Source of the DNA: Struthio camelus
Lineage: Eukaryota; Chordata; Aves; Struthioniformes; Struthionidae
Direction: 5' to 3'
Length of the DNA stretch: 64,000 nt
Assembly (NCBI RefSeq): GCF_040807025.1
Contig: NC_090943.1
Location: 28,735,213 to 28,799,212 of the forward strand
Both the position numbers and the translations under genes were made by a program. Shown piece by piece: positions 54,201 through 64,000 of the stretch. Numbering within the stretch: the stretch's first letter is position 1; every line of letters begins with the position of its first letter. Below the pieces are notes generated by a model. The model searched no databases. It was given only the letters and a program-made list of their open reading frames with translations, and had not been told where the DNA came from.

Positions 54201-57200
54201 TAAAGCTTTTGGGGTAGTTTTTGCTTGAGGCGATTTCTTTGGCGCCCGGAAAGGAATTTATCCCAGCTAAAAATAATCGGAACTGAATTGCACCGGCACA
54301 TGCACACCCAGAGCGTAACAAGACATAAACAAAGTCAGACTTCTCTCAACTAAAGGAGCCTCCACCAGCTGGAAAGAACAGATGCAATAAATGTTTATAC
54401 TTATACTGCATTTTGACTTTGTATTGCGCGGTCTTACACAGACGGTGTCATCTGCAGCCGTTGGGTGGATGGGGTACGGTATGTACCGTAACGCTGCCCC
54501 GGCCTCCGAGGTTTCCAGTGCAGCACCGCCTGGTGCGGCCAGCAGGACACGCTGCTCTCCGGGCTCTCCATGAGATGCAGCTGCCTCCTTGTTTTTGCTG
54601 GAATAATTGAGAAATTATTTGGAGAGTTTAACAGACGAACATTAAGTTTTTCACCGTCCTGCTGCTTAGCGTAATGTTTGTATATAATTTAATGGCTTTC
54701 CGAATGTGCTCTCAGGTGGTGCTCAGGGGGTGCTCAGCTTCAGCGGGAGGGATGCAGTAGCTAGCAAAGCCGGTAAGCAGTGGCACGGGGAGGGCTTTGG
54801 TTTTGTGCCATGCTTAACTGCTAAATCATGTCAAGGACACCAAACGGAGAGGGCAGCGTGGGGCTCACCCCCATCCCTGGACGGGATGCCTTCTATGCAT
54901 TTTGATGTATCATTTGATATTAATGGCTTTAAAATTGTATTCTGCAGCTGCACTGTGTTTACCACCCAGGTACGGAGAGCCCTGTTTTGCCAGAAATACG
55001 TGTTTTGGGGCAGCAGAGGGCAGCCAGCGATCGCACCGGGGCAGCCCCTGCTCCTCCAGTGGGAGCTCCGAGGCTGAGCTGGTGGCAGAAAAGCTTCTCA
55101 GGCCACACATGCTACCCAGAAAGTGGGGGGAAGTTTAAGGCTACTCCCAAACGTTAAAAACGCCTGCTTTTGAATGTTTTTTAGTGAATTTCAGTATCTC
55201 TCAGACCTCCTCTAGCAATGCTGTAAAGTTCCCGGCCCCCCCAGGACGGAGCCTGAGCCTGAGAGCTCTGCTGGACGCTGAGCCTGAGAGCGGCAGCGGG
55301 AGGCACAGCAGCCCGGGAGCGGCATGCCTTATGCTTATTTTAGTTTATATTTTACTTCATTTTGAGTTTGTTATTAATGATGTCTTTCTGTTTTACTCAG
55401 TGCAGAAAGTCAATAGACCTAAGCACAGCATAAGCTTTTAAGCCTGTGGCATGTCAGATGGTGCTTGACCTCCACTGCAACTCCGTTACTGCATCTTCTT
55501 CTGAGCAAGTGCAGTCAGCTGGGCACTGCTGGGCCCTAAGCTTTACACCTCTGTGCTCCCCTTCAGTTTTTCAGCATTTCTTCCACCCTACATTGCATTT
55601 AGATTTCCTTACCAGTAAGCCGCAGCGACCTATTTAGCCATTCCACTAAAAGAGTCTTCAGTCAAATATCCCTCGCTTTGTGCATTCATGAGGATCTTCA
55701 ACGTGACCTTGAGCCTCCCGAGCCTCAGCAAGGTGGCACCCAGGGGTGCACGTCCACAGGTTCCCACCACGGCTGCCTGGCACTCGCTGGGAAGCACAAT
55801 GCCTGCAGAAGGGGGACACAGCTCTGAAGCAGGCACTTGGCTTTGGAGAACCAGTCTGAGGGTTTGCTGTCTTCGAGCTAAGAAAAACACTTCCTAGTTT
55901 GATGGCTGATGTCATTGTGCTGCCCTTCACTCATATTTTTAAATCTGTATATCTTCTTGCTGACGTTTGAAAAACACTTTTGCTCTTCCCACCACCCCCC
56001 TCACCCTTGAAATGGTGCCTGGATAGCTTTTACCTCTTCCAGGCACGGTGCTCATGTGGCAGGGGGATGGAGAGAAAGCACCATATGGATTTGGGGGGAC
56101 AGGGAGCTGTGCCTTGCTTAACTTAGTGCCAGCTGAGGCAAGCTGTGCTCACACGTTTTATCTGCCAGCATGGTGGAAGGCTTCCACCCTACAACTAGAG
56201 ACGGTGGAGACTCCCTGGGCTGCCAGCTTTCCCCAAAATCAAATTCTGGAACCTCCCATGGTGTGGGAGCGAGTACAAACCAGGGACCTGCTGGTTTCCT
56301 CAGTAGCTTCTCACTCAACTTATTTCACTGTTGAAGCTTGGCTGGCTTTTATATTCCTTAAGCAATGGGGATCCTGCTGCTCATCCTGCAGTTTTTGGTG
56401 AAGAGCTAGTTGTCACACCCAGTCCACCCCTCCTCGTGGTGCCTCATGACCACTGGTCTCTCTGGGGCGTCCAGTGCAAGACACTGATCTAGCAACATAC
56501 AGAATCCCTGTGGGTCTTGGCATTTACCCAAGATAAGATTAAATTGCCTTCTTCATGGGCTCAGCTTCTCTTATGTCCTGCTTAGTTCCCAGTTATCTCT
56601 CACTTCCTGTGATAAACAGAGCAGGGATCCCCCGGAGAAGTCTTTTCCTACCCGACCTTGACTTGTACACCCAATGCACAGGTTGTGGGAAAAGAGAGCA
56701 AGTGATCCCATTGCGAAAATCTGAATAGCACATGTGCAGATGAACTAAATTAGTGTAGATAATCTTAATTCTGGTGTGGGGTTTTTTTTTCTTTTATTGT
56801 AACTTTATGTTCTAATATGCAGGAATGCAGAATGCCAGCTTTTTTTAAAAGGTGAGCTGAAAAGAAGTGCTAAGAGAAACGTCTTCGTGTGGCATCGCGC
56901 TGATGCTCCTGAGGGCGAGCGGTAGTGCTGAGCCCTTGGGTCTGCAGGCTGGTGGGGCTGCAGGTTGTCCTCCTTCTGCCAGCTCATCACTCAGCAACAC
57001 TGGGACCAACATCGGGTTTTCCTTGAGGATGTTTCAGTGATTGCTCCTCTCTTCTTTGCCTCCCTCCCAGCCTGGCCCCTCCGTCTTCTCTATCTAGTTT
57101 CATTCACCCACTCTTCCCAGACCCCGCTGATTTCCCTCCCGTTGCTTAGCCTCCACACCTGGGGCTCCATGCCCCCTCTAACTGCCTCTTTTTGCCCGGA

Positions 57201-57899
57201 CGTCCTGGTGTCATCTGTCCCACTTGCCGGTGGAGCCCGGAGGGCAGCCAGAGCTGGTCCCCGCTCGCAGCCTGGGCAGCCGGTGTTGCTGCAACAGATC
57301 CGGCAGGGCGCTGGGCGGGCCCTGGGGAGACGCAGGAGCTCAGGCGGTCAGGGCCAGGGATGGGGGAGAACCAAGGGAGAAATGGGAGAACCGGTCTTAG
57401 AAACTGGTGGTGGCGTTATGGATTTACACACGGCGGAAACTGAATCCTGCAATAAACTTGGGAGAATGGTCAGGCACACCTGGGGCTGAAGTCCAAAAAC
57501 AAGCGAGGAGAAAGCAAATCCAGCGTAGAACAGAAAGGTTAAATATTGTCTATTTGAGAACAACAATCTTGGCATGTTGAGAGGTGCAAGCCATGAATTT
57601 TGATACCTCTCGAAGCTGACAATAATGTTTTGAACAGACAGCTTTCAAATATTCTCCATTTGGCCATAGTTAACATTTTTGTACCCTTCCCCCCCCGAAA
57701 GAACACCAAAAGGCCTATCCCTGGCACAAGGAGGACTTGCTACCACCAGCGTTTGGCTCCAAACTTCCTGCCAACTCCAGCAACTGTAAGACGTTTCAGA
57801 TGTGGGCAAAAATGGGACGTCTGCTTCCCGGCTCGTTCTCAGGAACGGCTGAAAACCCTCAGCTGGGATCTTCACAACAAGCAAACAGACAGGCGGCTG
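54201..57899. other. Intergenic, nothing recognised
   Basis: Mixed GC content. A short degenerate repeat of GAGCCTGAG-like units lies at about 55,250-55,290. No exon or repeat family was recognised. Confidence 0.5.
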
Positions 57900-58420
57900 A
57901 ACAGACCCATCCGAGGCGGACGCGTGGCGTCCGCGAGCCTCCGGCGGAGCCCGCCGAAACACCCCGCGGCGGCTGGAGGAGCCGGGGCGCGGCGCAACCC
58001 AACCCTCGGCCGTGCCAGCAGCTCCGCCTATATTCAGCGAGGCCGGCTGCGGCCGGGAGGCGCGTGTCCCTTCGCCGGGGCGCCCCGCGCGGCCTCCGCG
58101 GCCCTGCCCGTCGCGTCGCATGCGAAGCGTGGGCGAAGCCAGGCGCAGAGGCGAAGGTGGGCTCAAACTTTGTCGCCCTTGCTTGGAGCAGCCTTGTTGG
58201 GGGGGGGGAGCTCCAGCGGGACCGGCCCCGGCGGCCTCTTGCTGGCTTGTCATAAACATGTTTTTAAGTTCCCGGTGCAGCCGGCCGGGAACACGCCGTC
58301 CCTTTGTCTGGCTGCCTCGCGCTCGGGAGCAGGCGAGACTGGTGCCAAGAAAGGCCCTGCTGCTGCTGCCAGCGGCCGGGAAACCCCTGTGGGAGGAGGC
58401 TGCGCTCAGGATTTGTGCAG
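57900..58420. promoter_or_regulatory. Orphan CpG island
   Basis: Very dense CG dinucleotides, strongest at 57,910-58,165, bounded by AT-rich DNA. It has the look of a true promoter island. No known exon could be found on either side. On the plus strand a CTATAAAC motif lies at about 58,464 and a short hydrophobic frame begins at 58,510. By synteny PDK4 should be the next gene, but none of its conserved motifs was seen here. Confidence 0.6.
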
Positions 58421-58509
58421 TGCTTGTCCTCAGGAAAGAAAAAAAAAAAAAAAGGAGGAAAGCTATAAACAGAACGAAGGAGTCAGCAAAAAGCAACACA
58501 ACAGCAGCC

Positions 58510-58617
58510 ATGCATTTCCTGAAGGTCGTTCTTCTGCTTTATGGTCATTCGCTCCTTCTTTCCTTTTGCCTTGTGTCCTTTTGCCTAGCGCCAGCCGCAC
58601 GTCTGCCCTCTGCTTAG
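58510..58617 (+). other. Short hydrophobic ORF, 35 codons, unproven
   Basis: Starts MHFLKVVLLLYGHSLLLSFC and ends in a TAG stop. The ATG has a good Kozak context (GCAGCCATGC), and the peptide has the profile of a signal sequence. It sits just downstream of the CpG island and a TATAAA-like motif. It could be the first coding exon of a secreted product, but no consensus splice donor is evident before the stop, so a chance frame is at least as likely. Confidence 0.2.
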
Positions 58618-61600
58618 CCCAGCGTATTGGCTCCCAGGGCGTGTGGAGCTTCGCTGACGCTGACGATGGGAGACAAGCTCAGCTTTCCCAGCCTCCCAGC
58701 CCCAAACAGCCGGCATGATCTTCCAGCCTGGTTGAAACGTCCCTCACATTGCCAGGGCGTTGGACACTCTTAGCCCTGTGTTTTACCGAGCCTCGACTGT
58801 GTGAAACGAGCCCAAGCTGCGTGCCGCTGAAGGGTCTGTCCGTCTGTGCCACGCACAGCGAAGCCCCTCTCCCAGCTCCCCACTCTGCCCGGCCCCAGGC
58901 GCAAGGACAGGCGGACAGGGACGCACTGACGCCTCAGCGCCCACACCGGTCCTGCACCCACGTCTGGGTGCCTGGGCTTTTGGGGGCACCCAGCTGAGAG
59001 CTCACCTCCCTCGGTTCGGGGTGTTTGGAGTCCGGGTTTTCTGAGGCACTGGTTGTTCCGCACTGGCTGTGGGGTGACTGGGCTGAGATGAGAGCTGTCA
59101 AGTAGTTCCATACTTTTAAATTGTCCATATGTGCATATAGACATGTTTCTGTTCATTATATTTGGATTCTACACTACCTAAATGTTTGTCGCATACTGCT
59201 CTCCCTCCCCAGCGATGTCTCTCTACTGTAATTTCCTCCATCGCAATATGTGCTATCTTGTATGCCCTATGGTGGGGCACACACCCACATACAGGTACTT
59301 ATCTTGATCTTATGGTCTTAATGGGTTGAAAAATAGTATGGCTGTTGTCTTCTTGAGACCTTCAGAGGTGTGTGTTTCTCCTCTACCGACCAGCAGATGA
59401 AACCATTTTGGCTTTGTCCAGAATTCACTAGTTTCAGTGGGAAGCTTTTCCTAGATTTCAGCGCACACGGTATGAGGTATAAAGAAGAATTATTACTGCT
59501 CTAATATTTTTATTTATATTCATTAGTATGTTGATCACACTTTAAATTACACTTTCTATATTGCTTGAAACAGAGAACATAAAGCGTTAGTGTATGTTAA
59601 AAGCACGTCAGAGACAAGAACAGCGTTCACTACAGAAAGTGTAATGACATCAGCCGAAGTTCTCATGCATGCCCATAGGCAGCCTGCAGATCTGTTACCT
59701 TTGAAACTGATCCATATTCTATAAAAATTGAAAACAATTGGATAACTGCTTCTGGAAACAATTATCTTAAGAAAACTTTTATAAGTGAAAGCTTAGCACA
59801 ATGTCCACCAATATACTAATATATGTCTATTCTGCTAGAAATGTTTACCTTAAAAAAAAAAAAAGACAAAGAAAAGTTCCAATGCTAACATATTATAAAG
59901 AAAAGCAGCCTTTGTTTTAGCAGCTTTTATTTAGCCTTTCATGGCCAACAGTTTTGCTTGAATCTCCTTTCTGATCTTATGAAATGAAGCTGCCCCCCTC
60001 TGAAAGAACATGCTGTTTAGGATAGAGCTTGTCCCCCAAAACTCCCATTTCCTCTAGCAATGTATATGCTCATTCCTGCGAAGAAATGGGAGGATCTTCA
60101 GTTCTTTTCTGCTCGGTTTGGCTGCAGTGGTACAGATTTAAAGTCAAGACACCTCCTGTTCCTTAACAGAAACACTCTCAGGTGGAGAATGTCGTTCTGC
60201 TACAGAGCAAAGGAGAAGGCAAGGGCAACTCTTTGGAGAACAATAAAAACATCTGTTTGAGTCAGCCCTGAATACTAATCTCTATAATATAATTTCCAAG
60301 ATCTGGCTGAATCAATTTATGGTACTCCAGTGAATAGTTTTGCCATTTCTCCAGCTGTTTTGACATGGATGTTGTCATGCAAGAGACGGAAGGCTGGGAA
60401 TGTGCAGAAAGTGCAAAGATTTTTTTACTTAAGTGAACTGATCATCCAATGGCCTTGCAAAATCATCAAAAGCTTTTGGAAGCGTGATATGCCTCTGAAG
60501 CACAGTTCCCACCAGTCAGCTATGAAGGTGTATACTGACTGGCACCAGCAGCAGGAATAGAAAGAGCAGAGGACTAGGAGGGTAAGGGTGCAGAGGCAAA
60601 GCTGATGAAGCGAATTGGAGCAGTGGACGGTTTCTGGGCATCTCTGCAAATAATACGAACAACGAGAACCCCAAGAGTCTCCCAGGTCACATTTTCCAAA
60701 TTAAGCTTTCTTCATCTTGTACTTATGTAAGGCCTGCAGCAAACTTGATTAGAAACAGTGTAAAGCTGTCCAGTGACTTCAGAGGGTTTTATATCAGGCC
60801 CTGGCTAAGCAGAAGCAAGTTCTTCTGTGTCAACACAAATTAAGTTTTATGCCTGAGCAAACAGATTCCTAACATTTGTGATGCAGCAACATGTACCTGT
60901 TAATATGCACAGTGGTATAAACTGTGTGGTCCACCCCTGCACGAAGGTTGAATTCCTCCAGTGGTATCCTTCGTCAGCAGTGGAGTGACTGTATGTTGCC
61001 AATACCCTTTGCAAAGCACATCACTAATGTTGCTGGCACACTGATTGGAGGAAAGGACAAGTATCCCTGCCAGGTATTCCACCCTCTTTCCCAGTTAATT
61101 TGTTAAAAATCAACCAGTAGTGGGCTGTAATCTTGCTAGAAAAGAGAAAGCCATAAGCAAAAAAGCTCACAAAAAGGTGCTCAGTGCACCTAATTTCTCA
61201 ATATGCCTAATGTTATTTAACAATAATCGGTATCAATTACAGTCAACTCCTCATTTTCTCTAAAAATCCCATCCAATTATTGGCAAATAATTGGTATTTG
61301 AGTGTCCCACTCTGTGCAAGCTTGAGGTCTGACAGAGCGTATCGGCTCAGAGAGGGGTCTCTGGCCTCACATGCTTGTGTTGCTGCCTGTGGGGTATAAA
61401 GCCCCAGGGAAGGAGCCTCACGCCACCTCCTGCAGTCGTAAGGCACCGTCGCCAGTCAGAAACGTAGACAGAGCTGCAGTGCTGGGAAATGTGGGGCACT
61501 CGTAAGGAGCTGCACAGGGCTCCATTATCCACAAGGTAATTTTCCATGATCTATCCACTGTTGCCACCGAAAACAGCGAGGTGACGCTGGTGCTTCCCAG

Positions 61601-63174
61601 CCTCCCACAACCCCCCAGCATTTGTAAGGGCGCTTGGGTCATTTACTTAAACATCCACGTTCACTCACACTTGAGGAAGCCTAGAGCAGCCATACAAGAT
61701 ATCTGCATGGGTATGGCAGGCATAACTAAGGACCTTCCGAAGACTTCTGTTCTTCTGGAGTGACAGATGGGAGATGAGCAGGATACTCTACAGCTTCTCA
61801 TGCGACATTGGGTGTCTGGGTTTAGGAAACTGAATCAATCAGCTGGGGAGCAGCTGGAGGCACCTAAATGTAGGTCTGCATGTGAGCTAGGTGTGTAAGG
61901 TCCCACTACAGTCAGTTGAACTCTGGTCATCGAAGACAGGAGAACTATTTGACTGGCCAGTGTAGGTGTCTACTTCAGGATGAGCTGAATAGCTTTTAGA
62001 GTCCTCAAGATATATTGATTCTTGTCACTATAGCGGGAGCTTAAAGACCCAACTCGCACGGAGGCACACATGCAAATAGTTGTATAGTGTCATGATAAGG
62101 TGTCATATTTGGCAAGCTGAATCCCGTGCCAAGGTTCTCAGTTTTGAGGCTCTACCTTCTCAGGGAACGCAGTACAGAAAGTCCATCTTACAAACAAAGA
62201 TGAAAACAATTACCTTTTTTTACTGGCCATTCTTATTTGAGCCCTCCAGAGAGCAGGCTTACCTGGATGTGTCACAATAACATAATTTAAAAAATGGCTC
62301 CCCGAAATTATGATTTTTCTTTCAACTCCCAAGAGGCTGCTCTGCAGCCCCAAAAGATGGTCACTCCTCTTGCTGCATTTCCCAGCACTGCAAGTCTGTC
62401 TGGGCTTTAGCTGGACGTGAATCCCAGGAGGCCATATGAGGCTCATGGCTCTCCAGCCGACACACCAGGAAATCAAGCAGGTTCTTCCTTTTCTGTGCCC
62501 ATTCTACATGGGGGCAATTCATGTGCTCTATTTTGGTTTTCTTTCCTAGTTGCAGAAGCAATTTAGAGGAAACATGGTAAGGAGCAGCTCCTGATATCCT
62601 ATGCATATTTTATCTTCTGTCAAACACTTATACCAAAAAAATGCATTATTAAGAGGCCTCAAAAGACACAGGACTGTGTTCTGACCTCTCGCTGCCATTC
62701 AATATTTAGGATGGAATGGAACAATTCAGACTGTCTACGTGGACTTCCTATAAGGTGCGTGAAAGAAGTAGAGCCAACTGAAACTGCCTACCAGGGGTGT
62801 CCCGCTTTCTCTTTATTGACTGAACAGAAGAGCAGCAGCTGGCCAGGTACCGAATAGATCTTTCCATCCTGAATGTGCATGCGACAGCAGGTATGCAAAG
62901 CCGTCTGAGGTCCTGTAATCCAGGATCCGGATACAGGTCCTTTAAAATTGTGCTGTAAACTTTTAGGGAAAGCAAACCCAAAGATGTTAACACAGAAAAA
63001 TACCCCTTCCTGTTCACTGCTCCTCCCCTGCTCCCCCCTTCCCCCATTAACTGAGCCTGGAAAATCAGGAACTGCTATTTTTTTCCATTTCTATTGGCCA
63101 AAATTGCTCAAGAAGTTAAGGGCAGACAGAGCTTGGTTTTACGCTGATACTCTTAAGTTATCATCTTACTGTAA

Positions 63175-63187
63175 GGGGGGGGGGGGG
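63175..63187. repeat. Poly(G) run
   Basis: Thirteen consecutive G residues. Confidence 0.95.
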
Positions 63188-63841
63188 AATTGTTTTTCGA
63201 GTCCGGTAGTATTTCTTATCAAAAGTAACAAAGGCTATTCAAAGAGCTTTTGAAATAATGGTACAGGAAGGGCTTTATCACACACTGAGGGCAAAGTCTG
63301 GCAGGTTTGAAAGCTTGGTTAAGCGATAGGAAAGTGATGATAATGAACAACTGCTTGTTGTTCAGTTAGTCAACCACAGTACCTTCGGTGCTTTGCTGAA
63401 TCAGGAGTTGGCTGCATGGCCCCTTTTCCTCACTGGGTTTTGTGCAGGGGGAAAAAAAAAAAACAAAAAACAGCACTTCAGTCCTGGAGCCTTCTGGACC
63501 CATAAGATCTTAGCTGGAAGTGAAGGCCTGCAAGCACAGCATGCTGTAAGGGAGGCTGCGCATCCCTTGGTGGTCATGGCCTCTCTGCAGGGCCCACACA
63601 GCGAACCTGGTACCCCCTCACCCATCAGGGCTCTGCTGGCCCCCTGCAGAAATAGGCTGCTGCAGCATACGTGCCACATCTGCAACACGTCCAGGTCCCA
63701 TGTGCATCTCCTGGCCTTGCTGTGGCTGAAGTATGCAACGCAGGCCTGTGTAGTTCTGTTTGGAAAAAACGGGGGAAATAATGGTAACCCTGTCTCCAGG
63801 GAGAAGAAGACAGAAAAGCTAGATGGGCAAAAGAAAACAGG

Positions 63842-63880
63842 TTTGTTTTGTTTTGTTTTGTTTTGTTTTGTTTTGTTTTG
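63842..63880. repeat. (TTTTG)n microsatellite
   Basis: About eight units of a TTTTG pentamer. Confidence 0.95.
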
Positions 63881-64000
63881 CTCTAGCAGCTTATTAAAGT
63901 CCCTAGTGTACTGAAATATGGTTTGTTTCTCCCAAGACACTCGAATCGGTATGTGCCAGAGTGGTACAGTTGTGTGATTGCAAAGCACTTAAAGCTTACA

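Larger units (their letters stand above)
58618..64000. other. Intergenic, nothing recognised
   Basis: About 5.4 kb with no exon recognised. Simple repeats near the end are listed separately. If gene order follows human, a minus-strand PDK4 would lie to the right of the window. Confidence 0.5.

Noticed and set aside
57600-58718. A 372-codon plus-strand frame and a 288-codon minus-strand frame
   Set aside because: Both cross the orphan CpG island, have low-complexity composition and match no family; they look like GC-driven absence of stop codons.
48872-64000. PDK4, expected next by synteny
   Set aside because: Open frames on the minus strand were read for conserved PDK motifs such as the GYGTDA region and the ATP-binding G-boxes, and none was found. 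Short exons could be missed, but there is no positive evidence.

Overview
The window is vertebrate nuclear DNA, most probably from a bird, or failing that another sauropsid. It holds two complete multi-exon protein genes with GT-AG introns, sparse old repeats, a CR1-type LINE remnant and strong CpG islands. The gene pair and its orientation match the conserved block PPP1R9A - paraoxonases - ASB4 - PDK4 of human 7q21.3. The species cannot be fixed from the sequence alone.

Layout. 1-2.7 kb: T-rich, non-coding plus-strand sequence with several AATAAA motifs, in the place where the 3' UTR of PPP1R9A would be expected (inference from synteny only). 2.7-7.4 kb: no recognised gene; it includes the likely 3' UTR of PON2. 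7,471-22,984, minus strand: PON2 in nine coding exons that join without a frame break into 354 residues. Its promoter lies in a CpG island at about 22.7-23.3 kb, and a second CpG island sits inside intron 1 at about 20.0-20.3 kb. 23.4-37.8 kb: intergenic, with an old minus-strand CR1 3' fragment near 24.0-24.3 kb and, at about 25.66-27.5 kb, a decayed non-LTR retrotransposon recognisable only by piecing together endonuclease and reverse-transcriptase blocks across broken frames. 38,032-48,871, plus strand: ASB4 in five coding exons (435 residues) with TATA-like elements just upstream. 48.9-64 kb: no coding gene recognised; it has a CpG-rich patch near 53.8-54.2 kb and a dense orphan CpG island at 57.9-58.4 kb. 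PDK4, the next gene expected by synteny, was not found and may lie beyond the right edge.

The two genes are unrelated in function. PON2 is a calcium-dependent lactonase/antioxidant enzyme associated with intracellular membranes. ASB4 is the substrate-recognition subunit of an Elongin B/C-Cullin 5 ubiquitin ligase. They are divergently oriented about 15 kb apart, too far for a shared core promoter. The least ordinary items are the hidden retrotransposon copy, an unusually hydrophobic membrane-contact helix in PON2, the extra CpG islands, and the single paraoxonase gene where human has three.
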